From Chitinophaga filiformis (lineage in GTDB: Bacteria; Bacteroidota; Bacteroidia; Chitinophagales; Chitinophagaceae): a stretch of 64,000 nt of DNA. Positions 50,953 through 60,868 of the stretch are shown here, in pieces. The position numbers and the translations under genes are program-made. Within the stretch, counting starts at the first letter, position 1, and each line of letters starts with the position of its first letter. The DNA lies in the NCBI RefSeq assembly GCF_021646545.1, contig NZ_JAKIRP010000002.1, positions 434,001-498,000 on the forward strand, read 5' to 3'. The notes below the pieces were generated by a model. That model made no database searches. It saw only the letters and a list, made by a program, of their open reading frames with translations, and had not been told where the DNA came from.

Positions 50953-52470
50953 ATGAAAATGAAAGCAAGCAGAATTTATACATATACAGCAGCGCTGATC
51001 ATTGGTTTATCAGCCTGCAACAAGCAACTGGACACTGCTCCATCCAATGCAGTATCTGAGGATATTGTACTGAAGAATGTGGATAATCTCAGTACTATTT
51101 CAGAAGGTACCTGGGCAGCTATGATGGATGATTTTTATGGCGGTACCTTTAGTAATCCGGGCTTCAAGACCATCGCACTTACCAGCGATGCGATGGCGAA
51201 TGATGTAGCATTGATCACTACCAAATATGGTTTCCCTACGGCATACCGTTTTACGCAAATGAACGATAAGACGCAAGCTCGTGTAAGTGCTATATGGGGA
51301 CAACTCTACAAGATTATCAATAATAGCAATATCATCATTGCTAATGCCGATAGGGTAGACGGTGACGCTACTGCGAAGAAGGTACTCAAAGGACAGGCGC
51401 TGGCATTGAGAGCCCATACGTATCTGACCATTGCCTCCTTTTATCAGTTCTCATTCCTGAAAGATTCTCTGGCCAAAACAGCGCCTATTTACACCACACC
51501 AACAACAGCAGCGACGCAGGGCAATCCTAAAGCCTCGCTGAAAGAGATCTATGAACTGATTTTTTCTGATCTGTTGCAGGCAAAAGAATTGCTGACTAAT
51601 TACGAGCGCCCGGCTAAATACAAGATCAATGCAGATGTTGTGAACGGTTTGCTGGCACGTGCCTACTTAAACACCGGTAGGTGGACCCTGGCTGCAGCCG
51701 CAGCAGATGAAGCACAACGCAACTATCCATTAATGGCGCCAGCTGAATACAGCAAAGGTTTCAATGATGTCGGCAACTCTGAATGGATCTGGGGGCATAC
51801 CGAAATACCGAGCCAGAGTGATGGCAGTTACAGCTTTCATTTCCTGGATGTATCCTCCGCATCCTCCTACTATTATAGCTTTATGGCCGATCCTTTTTTT
51901 GCAGAGCTCTTTGACGCTGGTGATATACGTAAAACACTTTTTTCGTGGGACGGTTCCGCAGCAGCCAGGGAAGGATTCCTGCAATACAGGAAGTTTAAAT
52001 TCAGGGCAGATCAGACGGCAGACCTGGTGTTGATGAGAAGTGCAGAAGCTATATTGATCAAAGCAGAAGGTTATGCACGGGCCGGCAATCTTACTGAAGG
52101 CATCAATGCGTTAAATCAGCTCCGTACAGCAAGAGGCGCCAAAATATTTGAACCAGCAGGAGCTACGCAGGAGAACCTGATAAAAGAGATCCTGGTAGAA
52201 AGAAGAAAAGAATTGTGGGGTGAAGGGTTTGGTTTGTCTGATATTATCCGCAATCAGTTGCCTGTTGTGCGTAAACCTTATGTAGATGCAAACGGCGACG
52301 ATATCAAGGTGACTGTAGTAACACCAGATGGTACTACCAAACAGGTGAATGCGAGATATCATACAGCACTCAGTTTTTCTGATCAGAGTAACTTTGTGCC
52401 GAATAGTCCTTATTATATTTTTGTGGTGCCGCAGGCGGAAGAACAGAATAATCCGAATCTTAATAAGTAG
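50953..52470 (+). CDS. SusD/RagB-family outer-membrane lipoprotein
   Basis: The 505-residue product begins MKMKASRIYTYTAALIIGLSACNKQLD with the lipobox LSAC at Cys22. Its N-terminal TPR-like helices and SusD core include RGxxY-type residues (ALRAHTYLTIASFYQF) and the C-terminal RagB landmarks LLIKAEGYARAGNLTEGINALNQLR, EILVERRKELWGEGF and PNSPYYIFVVPQAE. It binds the ligand for the SusC partner as its lid. The spacing of 19 bases shows one transcript. The gene is followed by a strong terminator. Confidence 0.95.
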   Translation: MKMKASRIYTYTAALIIGLSACNKQLDTAPSNAVSEDIVLKNVDNLSTISEGTWAAMMDDFYGGTFSNPGFKTIALTSDAMANDVALITTKYGFPTAYRFTQMNDKTQARVSAIWGQLYKIINNSNIIIANADRVDGDATAKKVLKGQALALRAHTYLTIASFYQFSFLKDSLAKTAPIYTTPTTAATQGNPKASLKEIYELIFSDLLQAKELLTNYERPAKYKINADVVNGLLARAYLNTGRWTLAAAAADEAQRNYPLMAPAEYSKGFNDVGNSEWIWGHTEIPSQSDGSYSFHFLDVSSASSYYYSFMADPFFAELFDAGDIRKTLFSWDGSAAAREGFLQYRKFKFRADQTADLVLMRSAEAILIKAEGYARAGNLTEGINALNQLRTARGAKIFEPAGATQENLIKEILVERRKELWGEGFGLSDIIRNQLPVVRKPYVDANGDDIKVTVVTPDGTTKQVNARYHTALSFSDQSNFVPNSPYYIFVVPQAEEQNNPNLNK

Positions 52471-52490
52471 GGGAATTGAAGATATAAGTA

Positions 52491-52518
52491 AAGAGGGTGT
52501 CGAAAGGCACCCTTTTTT
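52491..52518 (+). terminator. Intrinsic terminator after the first SusCD pair
   Basis: AAGAGGGTGTC and GGCACCCTTTT form an 11-base-pair stem (two G-U pairs) closed by a GAAA tetraloop and followed by T residues. Confidence 0.85.
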
Positions 52519-52736
52519 GATGACGCTAATTCATCCTCATTGCCTCATTCGCCGTATTTCCTCCATCATGTCAGTCAGGGGCAAAATGTTCACTCCATTC
52601 GACGACGGAAAGCGTTCTTTACCTGGGTAAACAATAAAACGCTTTGTCGCCTGAAATATAACACTTAGTCGACCAGTATTTCCCGACTTTTATTAATTTA
52701 CCACAGACACATTAACAACCAAACCCATTTCAAACC

Positions 52737-53480
52737 ATGCAGGACATCCACCGTGAAGTACTACGCCTACGTCGCCAGATGAACTATTTTCGTATATATG
52801 TTATTGCCACATCCGTTCTGATATTCGCACTCATTGGCTATGGCTTCCGCAAATCTGTCCAGGACGACATCGTGAAAAGTCTACGCGCTGAAAGGATCGA
52901 AATTGTAGAACCTGACGGTACCGTTAAACTTTCGCTGTTCAGCAAAAAACATCTTCCGTTTGCCGTTATTAATGGCAAACAATTAACTCGCCAGGGAGGA
53001 GATGAATCAGGCCTGATGTTTTACAATACAGAAGGAGAGGAGTGCGGTGGTCTGGTATATTCCGGAAACGGTAAGAACGGCAAAGGGCAGAATGAATTGA
53101 GTATGACATTCGATAAATACAAACAAGACCAGGTGGTACAGTTATCTTATATTCAACGGGAGAACGGCAACCATACAAAAGGACTAAGTGTTTATGAGCG
53201 CCCCGAATTTCCCCTTAATATGACAATGGATAAAATTGACTCGATTCGTAAGAATGTAAAAGATGTTCAGGAACAGAACAGCATACTGGAACAACTTAAA
53301 AAGGAAGGCTTTTTCGGTTATACACGCATGTTTGCCGGTCAGCAGGGACAAAGAACTGGCGTTTTTGTACGTGATGATAGGGGCAGAATACGCCTGGAAA
53401 TGATCGTTAATGAGAAAAATGAACCAGAGATCCTTTTTTATGATGAAAAAGGCGCAGTGCATAAAAAGATCACTTATTAA
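52737..53480 (+). CDS. Membrane-anchored protein of unknown function
   Basis: A 247-residue protein with one transmembrane segment at residues 18-36 (RIYVIATSVLIFALIGYGF) after a basic cytoplasmic tail, and a soluble periplasmic part. That part has recurring beta motifs: 'IEIVEPDGTVKLSLFSK', 'GVFVRDDRGRIRLEMIVN', 'EPEILFYDEKGAV'. These look like repeats of a small beta unit. No family was recognised. It has no partner in the adjacent SusCD locus and is separated from it by the terminator. Confidence 0.7.
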   Translation: MQDIHREVLRLRRQMNYFRIYVIATSVLIFALIGYGFRKSVQDDIVKSLRAERIEIVEPDGTVKLSLFSKKHLPFAVINGKQLTRQGGDESGLMFYNTEGEECGGLVYSGNGKNGKGQNELSMTFDKYKQDQVVQLSYIQRENGNHTKGLSVYERPEFPLNMTMDKIDSIRKNVKDVQEQNSILEQLKKEGFFGYTRMFAGQQGQRTGVFVRDDRGRIRLEMIVNEKNEPEILFYDEKGAVHKKITY

Positions 53481-53603
53481 ACCCGTAATGGAACACACAA
53501 AAAAAGTCTGAGCCTTTATGCGCTACAACAGGAAATCAATGTTTGGCAAGTGTGCTTAAATGCAGGACTGTGTGAACATTCGCAACTTATCGGCTAAATA
53601 ACC

Positions 53604-53638
53604 AAAAGGCTTTCAGGCACACGCCTGAAAGCCTTTTT
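53604..53638. terminator. Bidirectional intrinsic terminator
   Basis: A 15-bp stem AAAAGGCTTTCAGGC/GCCTGAAAGCCTTTT with loop ACAC gives T runs in both directions between the convergent membrane-protein and SusD genes. Confidence 0.88.
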
Positions 53639-53675
53639 CAATTGTAAAGGGAGGGCACCAGCCAACCATATCCTG

Positions 53676-55442
53676 TCAATGGTATCCGTTATTCTGTTTC
53701 AGCGTTTTTGTACTTCCATTCATTGAGAGATCTATCTGCCGCTGAGGAATGGCAAAGTATTCGTTCGTTCCCTTCACAAAACCGGCCCCTTGTACATCTA
53801 ATGTCAGTGCACCTTCAAAAGCGAAGAATGCATTCAGCACCTGGTCAGCCACACCCCAGCGTACGAGGTCAAAGAAACGGTGACCTTCCATTGCCAGCTC
53901 CAGCTTGCGTTCAAAATAAATGGCTTTTAAGGCGTATTCCTGACCTTTTACTGCAAAGGAGCCTGTGGGGTAAGGGGCGACCCTATAATTGGCCGCAGGC
54001 ACGTTAGAAAAGCCATCCATAGGGGCATTGTTGTTCTTGTACCTGTAAATAGCACTTGCCGGTTGAGCCGCACGTTGCCGTACGATGTTTACATATGTTT
54101 CTGCTGCATCAAAGTTTTGCAGTTGTGCTTCGCACTCCGCCGCCAGGAGCAATACGTCGGCATAGCGGATCAGGTTGTAGTTGATAGCATTGCCTGGCGC
54201 CCATCCGCGGGGATCGTAATATTTGTCCTGGGTAGCCTGCCAGTATACATTCTTTTTGGGAGAATAGTGACCGGCTGTAGAGGCTTCCCTTATCCAGGTA
54301 TCGCCCGGGTGTACACCCCAGTCAAGATAGGGAATGCCCTGACGGCCTACTGTCCAGTCCAGGCGTGGATCTACCGTTTCTGTATTCACATTGTGCGTGT
54401 TATAGCTATCCAGGAAGGGAAGCCCCTGAGGATCGGTAATATAGGAGTTCACAAGATCTTGTGTAGGCTGGAAAAATCCGCAGCAGCTGAATGGACCGTT
54501 GTACGGATAGTTCAGCATCTGCCCCTGGTTGGCATTGGCGGAAGTGCCTGAATTGTCATTGGCGTTAAACTGTATTGCAAAAACAGATTCAGACGTGTTC
54601 TCTGTAGCAGCGTCGAAGTTATCTTCAAAACGATCTCTCAAGGCGTAACGATCGCCCCGGGACGTAATACCCTGGGTAATGATCTGGTCGAACAGTGGTT
54701 TCGCGTCTGTGTATTTGCGCCCGAACATATATGTCTTGGCCAGGTAACAGGCTGCTGCCCATTTATTGGGTCTTCCAACTTCAGTTTGTGTAAGAGCAAG
54801 GTTGTCCATGGCGAATTTGAAATCGGCTTCTATCTGAGGCCAGATGTCTTTGTCATTTGGCGTCTTCATGTCTGTGGTAGTTTCATCTATCCAGGGCACC
54901 ATGTTGAACATCTTTTTAAGATCAGAATAGTAATGGCCCCGCAGGAATCGTGCTTCTGCTGCCGCTTCTGTCTTTTCGGCATCTGTCATATCGGTTGCCT
55001 GAGCTAACAGTTTCAGTACCGAATTACAGCGGGTCACACCTTCATAGTCTACCCGCCATTTATCGTTCAGGAAACTGTTCGTCGCGCCTGCACTGAAACG
55101 GGCGAGGTCCAGAGTGGGCGGGGAATCAAAATGATCACTCCCTTTGTGGGCATCACCGCCACATACGCTGCCATAGATCCAATTGTCCGGCGATACGGCG
55201 TAACCAGCGCCGCCAGAGAGATTGGTCATATCGCCACCGGTGAAGTCCTGTCCGTCGAGTGCCCCATAAGCACCTACCAGTAAAGCATTGACGCCTTTTT
55301 TATTGGCTATCAGCTCTTCCTTTAAAGATGAAGGCGGCACCCTGTCGAGAAATTTGCTGCAGGAAGGAGCACTTACGCCAATGCCTGCTATGAAGAGTGT
55401 CGCTATATGTTTATTCAGTTTCATGGTTTTCAAGTTTAACAT
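53676..55442 (-). CDS. SusD/RagB-family outer-membrane lipoprotein (second locus)
   Basis: The frame has two ATGs: at 55442, overlapping the SusC stop as TGATG, and at 55424, which starts MKLNKHIATLFIAGIGVSAPSC, the better lipoprotein signal. The longer form is reported because of the stop-start overlap, and the lipobox Cys is at residue 28 of it. The 588 residues show SusD landmarks: AEARFLRGHYYSDLKKMF, YADVLLLAAECEAQL, AIYFERKLELAMEGHRFFDLVRWG and FAIPQRQIDLS. It is the ligand-binding partner of the SusC gene upstream. Confidence 0.93.
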   Translation of the reverse strand: MLNLKTMKLNKHIATLFIAGIGVSAPSCSKFLDRVPPSSLKEELIANKKGVNALLVGAYGALDGQDFTGGDMTNLSGGAGYAVSPDNWIYGSVCGGDAHKGSDHFDSPPTLDLARFSAGATNSFLNDKWRVDYEGVTRCNSVLKLLAQATDMTDAEKTEAAAEARFLRGHYYSDLKKMFNMVPWIDETTTDMKTPNDKDIWPQIEADFKFAMDNLALTQTEVGRPNKWAAACYLAKTYMFGRKYTDAKPLFDQIITQGITSRGDRYALRDRFEDNFDAATENTSESVFAIQFNANDNSGTSANANQGQMLNYPYNGPFSCCGFFQPTQDLVNSYITDPQGLPFLDSYNTHNVNTETVDPRLDWTVGRQGIPYLDWGVHPGDTWIREASTAGHYSPKKNVYWQATQDKYYDPRGWAPGNAINYNLIRYADVLLLAAECEAQLQNFDAAETYVNIVRQRAAQPASAIYRYKNNNAPMDGFSNVPAANYRVAPYPTGSFAVKGQEYALKAIYFERKLELAMEGHRFFDLVRWGVADQVLNAFFAFEGALTLDVQGAGFVKGTNEYFAIPQRQIDLSMNGSTKTLKQNNGYH

Positions 55443-58400
55443 CAGAAAGTAAGATTAAGACCTGCCAGGAATTGCCGCTGACTGGGATAAGTGCCTTCAT
55501 CAATGCCGAAGCTCCTTACATCGCCGCCGCCTATTTCCGGATCAATCCCTGAGTACTTTGTAATGGTGAACAGGTTAGCCGCCTGTACATAAATGCGAAG
55601 TCTTTCTATATGCCATCTGCCACCCGGCTGTTGAGGGAAGGTATATCCCAGCTGCAAGTTCTTGCAGCGCAGGTAAGCCCCGTTTTCTACATAGTAAGAG
55701 TTGGGAACGGCATTGGTGCTAAAAGAGCCTTCACCCTCCTGTATGGGTGCTTTGGCGTTCATCCGGTCTGGCAGCCAGGATTCATACAAAGCCGTTTTGC
55801 TCTTGGCGCCATCAAAGGAGGAAGAAAAGTCTGTCCACCATTTCACCTGGTTCCAGATCTCATTGCCCTGTACGCCGAACAGGAACATGCTGAAGTCAAA
55901 CCGTTTGTAGGTCAATCCCAGGTTAATACCATATGATACTTTCGGATTTGGATTGCCAAGGAAAGTACGGTCATCCGCATTGATCACACCGTCCTTGTTA
56001 ATGTCTGTATACCTGAAACGACCGGGAGCTGCATCTTCCTGGAAGCTGGCAGAAGGGTCGCCGGTGGCCGACTGTGCTGATTGATCGGCTTTATCTATTT
56101 CGCTCTGACTGTTCCAGAAGCCATTGATCTTATAACCATAGAAACTGGAAATAGGCTGTCCTACCGCATTACGGATGATGCTTTCCGAGAAGTTGCGGGG
56201 ATCCCTGTCGAAGTAATCTACACCTTGCGCTATTTTTACGATCCTGTTCTTAAAGGTCGTAAAGGTAACGGTGGCATCAAACTTGAGATCTCTGGTAATA
56301 GTTGTATGGCTGGCAATGGTAAGGTCTATCCCCTTATTCTTCATGTTGGCCACATTAGAGTAGGGGGCCGGTGCGGTGCCATAAGTACCGGGCAGCTCGC
56401 TGTTATAGAGCAGGTCTTTGATGTTTTTCTGGTAATAATCTGCGGATACTTCCAGCTTTCCGCCAAAGAGGGTAGCGTCAAAGCCGATGTTGGTATTGAT
56501 ATCGCTTTCCCACTTCGCATCCGGGTTGCCGATCTGCACCTGCTGGAAGCCCAGTACAATACTGTTGTTTGTTCCCAGGAGGTCATAGAAGGACGTATTC
56601 TTGTTACCGCCATACAGTGTAAAGGCATTACCGGGAGTAAGGCTGAGCTGATTACCCATAATGCCCCATCCTCCGCGGATCTTCAGGTCTGTCAGCCAGT
56701 GGATGTCTTTCATAAAAGGTTCCTGCGAGATCCGCCATCCTGCACTGGCAGCCGGGAAGAGACCATAACGATTGTTAGTGCCGAATTTGGAGGAACCGTC
56801 GCGCCGCAGGGTACCACTCAACAAATATTTATCCCTAAAGTTATAGTCTATTCTGCCGATGAGTGATAAGAGGCCTGCAGAATAGCGGGTGGCTGTGATG
56901 ACCTGTCCGCCGGAGCCCGTACCATTGTCTACATAATCAGGATCGAAAATGAAGAAGTCCTGTGTAGTACCTACCTGCTGGCGTGAGCGTTCATCATAGG
57001 CTTCCGCACCTACCAGTATATTGAGGTTATGTACGGTGTTAAAACTATTGTGATAGTTCAGTGTATTTGTCCATGTCCAGTTATGTTCGAAATTGCTGGA
57101 TTCTGTATAGGCGTTCACTCCTGCGTTCTCTTTATTCTCATATTGCGGATATGTGAAGTTGTGCCGCCATCCGGAGTTCACCTCGCCGCCGAAGCTGGTG
57201 TGGAAAGTGAAGTGGCGAAGGAAGTCGATATCTGCATAGATATTTCCAAATACCCTGTTCACCTGTCCGCGGTCATTCCTGGTGCGGTACTGCATGGCAA
57301 CCGGGTTCATGGCATCACCCAGGCCCAGGCCATTGGAGCCTCCGAAATTCCCTTTAATGTCATATACAGGGATAATGGGTTGCTCACGTAAAGCCATGCC
57401 TACCGTACCACTGGATGTAAGCAGGTCTACAGTGGGATTATCGGTAATGGAGAAGGAAAGGTTTTCTCCTATCCGGATATTCCTGCTGATGCTAAACTGG
57501 CTGTTGGAACGGATGATATATCTTTTGAGATAAGTGTTCATTAATGTACCCTGCTGATTGAAATAGTTCAGCGAGAACAGGTAACTACCTTTGTCTGTAC
57601 CACCACTTACAGATAGATTATGACTTGTCATGGACGCAGGATTGAAGATCTCATGAAACCAGTCAGTGCCTGCTTTATTCGCCTTTGTTATATAGTAGAA
57701 ACTGTTGTAGTCGTCCTGGTCAGTGTAATTGGGATTGACATAATAGAGGTCGGGATTGACACGTGGATCGCCCTCCTTTAATCCTACAGGTTGTATGTAA
57801 TCTGGTAATACGGGAGTAGCGCCGTTTCCATACAATGTATCACTCAGTGGCATACCGGTGTTCTTATAACGCAACCAGCGGAGATTGGCCATTTCCTGCG
57901 AATTGAGTGTATGCCACACGTTACCGCCCTTAGGGTACTGACGGCCATAATAGGCGTCGTACCTGATCTTTACCTTGCCACTGCCTTTTTTGGTGGTAAT
58001 GATGATGACACCGTTTGAAGCACGTGAGCCGTAGATGGAGGCAGCACCTGCATCTTTCAATACCTGCATCGAAGCTACATCATTGGGGTTGAGGTCATTG
58101 ATGCTTTGTGTGGGCACACCATCTACTACGTATAGCGGCGTGTTGTTGTCAAAGGTGTTCACACCGCGGATGCGTACCACAGGTTCCTGGCCTGGTTGTC
58201 CGGAACCGATGACGGTCACACCGGAAGCCTGCCCCTGTAACTGGCTGGTGACCTGTCCGGAAGGCTGTTTGACCATCTCGCCGATATCTACAACTGTAAC
58301 AGCGCCCGTGAGGTCCTTTTTACGTTGTGCGGTATAACCGGTTACGATCACTTCGTTGAGGTTACTGGTGTTTTCTGAAAGTGTAATATTGACTTCAGAT

Positions 58401-58960
58401 TGTGTACCGACAGGGATCTCCTGCGACTGGTAACCGACCAAGGTTACTTCGAGTATGTCATTCCCTGTACCTGGAACATTGACTGTATAGGTGCCATCGG
58501 CAGCTGTTACGGCGCCGGTGTTTGTGCCCTTGACGCGAACAGTTACGCCGGGCAATGCTGCGCCTTTTACATCAGTGACTTTTCCGCGCACGGGTCGCTG
58601 AGTGGTCATGACGATGGTAACCGGCGAGGCCTCCTTTGCTTTAACGAGATAAAATTTGTCACGTACTTTTTCGAAAGACAGGTTAAAGGGGGCCAGTGTT
58701 TTTTCGAGCGCTTCTTCCGGCGACCTGCAGGAGGCGATATCGACGCTGGCTTTCTGATCTGTGATCAGTTCACTTTTGTAGGCAATGGAAACGCCGAATT
58801 TTATTTCCGTTTGCCGGAATAACTGCCTGATGGATATGTTATCCTGCTGTTTCAGCAAATGCAGGGCCGGTGTGGCATCTGGACTATGGGCCAGCGCATG
58901 CGAGCATAGGGCGCCTGACACAAGGGCATGCATCAGCAGCACACGTAAATTTGTTTTCAT
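55442..58960 (-). CDS. SusC-type TonB-dependent transducer with STN domain
   Basis: An 1172-residue protein. Signal peptide (1-24), then STN (secretin/TonB N-terminal, residues about 40-108, starting DNISIRQLFRQTEIKFGVSIAYK), a carboxypeptidase-regulatory-like domain at 120-205 (VRGKVTDVKGAALPGVTVRVK), TonB-box (EVIVTGYTAQRKKDLTGAV), plug (QVLKDAGAASIYGSRASNGVIIIT) and a barrel. The STN domain, FecR and ECF sigma genes together mark it as a signalling transducer: ligand binding triggers FecR release of the sigma factor. SusD follows with overlapping stop and start codons. The ligand is unknown because no hydrolase is adjacent. Confidence 0.95.
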   Translation of the reverse strand: MKTNLRVLLMHALVSGALCSHALAHSPDATPALHLLKQQDNISIRQLFRQTEIKFGVSIAYKSELITDQKASVDIASCRSPEEALEKTLAPFNLSFEKVRDKFYLVKAKEASPVTIVMTTQRPVRGKVTDVKGAALPGVTVRVKGTNTGAVTAADGTYTVNVPGTGNDILEVTLVGYQSQEIPVGTQSEVNITLSENTSNLNEVIVTGYTAQRKKDLTGAVTVVDIGEMVKQPSGQVTSQLQGQASGVTVIGSGQPGQEPVVRIRGVNTFDNNTPLYVVDGVPTQSINDLNPNDVASMQVLKDAGAASIYGSRASNGVIIITTKKGSGKVKIRYDAYYGRQYPKGGNVWHTLNSQEMANLRWLRYKNTGMPLSDTLYGNGATPVLPDYIQPVGLKEGDPRVNPDLYYVNPNYTDQDDYNSFYYITKANKAGTDWFHEIFNPASMTSHNLSVSGGTDKGSYLFSLNYFNQQGTLMNTYLKRYIIRSNSQFSISRNIRIGENLSFSITDNPTVDLLTSSGTVGMALREQPIIPVYDIKGNFGGSNGLGLGDAMNPVAMQYRTRNDRGQVNRVFGNIYADIDFLRHFTFHTSFGGEVNSGWRHNFTYPQYENKENAGVNAYTESSNFEHNWTWTNTLNYHNSFNTVHNLNILVGAEAYDERSRQQVGTTQDFFIFDPDYVDNGTGSGGQVITATRYSAGLLSLIGRIDYNFRDKYLLSGTLRRDGSSKFGTNNRYGLFPAASAGWRISQEPFMKDIHWLTDLKIRGGWGIMGNQLSLTPGNAFTLYGGNKNTSFYDLLGTNNSIVLGFQQVQIGNPDAKWESDINTNIGFDATLFGGKLEVSADYYQKNIKDLLYNSELPGTYGTAPAPYSNVANMKNKGIDLTIASHTTITRDLKFDATVTFTTFKNRIVKIAQGVDYFDRDPRNFSESIIRNAVGQPISSFYGYKINGFWNSQSEIDKADQSAQSATGDPSASFQEDAAPGRFRYTDINKDGVINADDRTFLGNPNPKVSYGINLGLTYKRFDFSMFLFGVQGNEIWNQVKWWTDFSSSFDGAKSKTALYESWLPDRMNAKAPIQEGEGSFSTNAVPNSYYVENGAYLRCKNLQLGYTFPQQPGGRWHIERLRIYVQAANLFTITKYSGIDPEIGGGDVRSFGIDEGTYPSQRQFLAGLNLTF

Positions 58961-58996
58961 GTGCGATTTAATTTTGGTTAATAAAAAATCCGGGTA

Positions 58997-60100
58997 TCAG
59001 TTTTCCCTTACGTGGTTTGTATCATCGCGTTTGTCAAAGCGTACATTGAAGGCCTTTTCAAACTGCATTAACATCGTGTCTGCATTGTAAATAATCGGCA
59101 TGGATCCGGAAACACTGTACTGTAGTAACCGGCGGTCTTTTATAGTAACGTGCCTGTCAAACACCTGTTGCATAAATTGTATAGCGTCAGCAACAGTATA
59201 TTCATCCATTATTAATTGTCCGTGTGTCCAGGCAGTTACTTTTTCAGCATCAGTCCTGCTTTTGGAATAATCACCGTCTTTTTTGTCATAACGAAGCATT
59301 TCTCCCGGCGTGAGATAAAGTTGTGTAACATGCTGTCCCTGTTGCTCCGTAATATTCAGTTTGATACTTCCTTCCTGTAATACGACCGCTATCTTATTTC
59401 CAAAGTTGTTCACATTGAATTGTGTACCCAATACTTCAACTGACAGGTGGTCGTAGGTGTGTACAATAAAGCTCCTGTTGTCTTCCTTGTGCTTTACGTG
59501 AAACCATGCTTCACCATCCAGCCAAACTTCCCGTACAAGACGCTCCTTCTGGGTGTAGAGCAGGCGGGAGCTGGCATTCAGGAACACTTCAGAGCTATCA
59601 GGTAAAAGCAGTCTTTTCGTTTGTCCGGGCTGCGTGGCTACGGTGGCAGTAACCGTATGGAATGGCGGTGTTCTCATAAACAACCAGAGTATGCCCAGAA
59701 GTATGAACAATAAAATGGCAGCGGCATACTTCCATGAAAAGATCCGAAAGCGGCTGGCTGCAGGGGCAGGCGTGGAGGATAGGGCGTTTATATCATCTGC
59801 AGCAATACTGTCCCATATATTCTCCCATAGCTGTTCTTTGTCGGCAGCAGTCATCTGATAGCCCCGGAAGTGAATAGATTTCACCAGCTGAATAGCCATA
59901 TCCACGGCTTCCTGTTTTTCGGGATGTAGTTTCAACCAGGTGTCCCAGTAATAAGTGTTTTTTACATCCGGTCGCAGCACCCACTCCTGAAAGTATTCAT
60001 CGAGGGCAAAGTCACGGGCGGTATATAAATGGTACTGCTGCAAATGGTCGCTTTTATATAAAGAGACAAGGGTGGGAGGAATCTCATCACTTTCGGGCAA
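58997..60100 (-). CDS. FecR-family anti-sigma factor, TTG start
   Basis: A 367-residue inner-membrane anti-sigma protein. An N-terminal cytoplasmic domain of about 125 residues is followed by a transmembrane helix (AAAILLFILLGILWLFM). The periplasmic FecR domain reads from TATVATQPGQTKRLLLPDSSEVFLNASSRL, and a C-terminal DUF4974-like part has ADAIQFMQQVFDRHVTIKD. It relays the signal from the STN domain of SusC. The only start is TTG at 60100: the nearest in-frame ATG is at residue 68 and would remove most of the anti-sigma domain, and a stop lies 15 bases upstream. It follows the sigma gene by 36 bases. Confidence 0.9.
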   Translation of the reverse strand: MPESDEIPPTLVSLYKSDHLQQYHLYTARDFALDEYFQEWVLRPDVKNTYYWDTWLKLHPEKQEAVDMAIQLVKSIHFRGYQMTAADKEQLWENIWDSIAADDINALSSTPAPAASRFRIFSWKYAAAILLFILLGILWLFMRTPPFHTVTATVATQPGQTKRLLLPDSSEVFLNASSRLLYTQKERLVREVWLDGEAWFHVKHKEDNRSFIVHTYDHLSVEVLGTQFNVNNFGNKIAVVLQEGSIKLNITEQQGQHVTQLYLTPGEMLRYDKKDGDYSKSRTDAEKVTAWTHGQLIMDEYTVADAIQFMQQVFDRHVTIKDRRLLQYSVSGSMPIIYNADTMLMQFEKAFNVRFDKRDDTNHVREN

Positions 60101-60136
60101 CTTTTTTTGAAATTATTTTCAGACGGGTGGCGGGGC

Positions 60137-60754
60137 TTACTTCCCGGGTTGCATTAAAAGCAGTAGTACAGCCGGAGGCAACGTTTTCCTGAGTACGCCG
60201 ATGGCCCTGGAAATGATATTGTAGACGGAGTCGACCTTCATGGACATCATATCTGCCACTTCCTCGTAGGAAAGCTCATGAAAGAAGCGCAGGTAGATGG
60301 CCTCCCGTTGTCTGCGAGGAAGAGCGTTGAGGGCTGAATGCAGTTGTCTTACCTGTTCCTGCTGCCTTTCATCCTGTATAATTGCGTGTTCCGGGCTGGG
60401 GATCAGTTCGAAGTCGAAAGGTATCTCTGTTGTTTCAACCCGGGAGCGGCGGTCTCTTTCCAGGGTACGCAAGAGGCGGCGACGCAGGCTGCTAAGCAGG
60501 TAATAGCGGATGTTGAGGAGCTGTTCTGACAAATGTTCCCGGCTTTGCCAGAGGTCATGAAAAAGCTCCTGGAGGCAGTCCCTGACCAGTTCACCATCGC
60601 CGCAAAGGTGAACGCCGTAGTGGTACAGATTATCCACATGGTCGTGGTAGATGCGGGCAAAGGCCTCCCGGCTGCCTTGCCGGAAGCTATTCCAAAGTTC
60701 TTCGTGGGGAGATGCCGTATGGGAAGCAGTGGCAGCTGTTTTTACTGCTTTCAT
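60137..60754 (-). CDS. ECF RNA polymerase sigma factor
   Basis: A 205-residue sigma-70 family protein of the ECF class. Region 2 covers about residues 30-95 (FARIYHDHVDNLYHYGVHLC and DCLQELFHDLWQ). Region 4 covers about 135-190: LNALPRRQREAIYLRFFHELSYEEVADMM with the helix-turn-helix continued by VDSVYNIISRAI. It is the first gene of the sigma-FecR-SusC-SusD series and would direct transcription of the locus when the anti-sigma releases it. A 6-bp hairpin ATCCTC-TAGC-GAGGAT at 60777-60792 lies just upstream. The start ATG is clear. Confidence 0.92.
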   Translation of the reverse strand: MKAVKTAATASHTASPHEELWNSFRQGSREAFARIYHDHVDNLYHYGVHLCGDGELVRDCLQELFHDLWQSREHLSEQLLNIRYYLLSSLRRRLLRTLERDRRSRVETTEIPFDFELIPSPEHAIIQDERQQEQVRQLHSALNALPRRQREAIYLRFFHELSYEEVADMMSMKVDSVYNIISRAIGVLRKTLPPAVLLLLMQPGK

Positions 60755-60868
60755 GCTGGTCTTTTTGGTTGACGTAATCCTCTAGCGAGGATAAATGTAA
60801 TCATTTTAGAAAATTAAAGGACTGCTTTCATCGAAGTCATCCTTGCTGGTCAACCGCTATTATAACCG

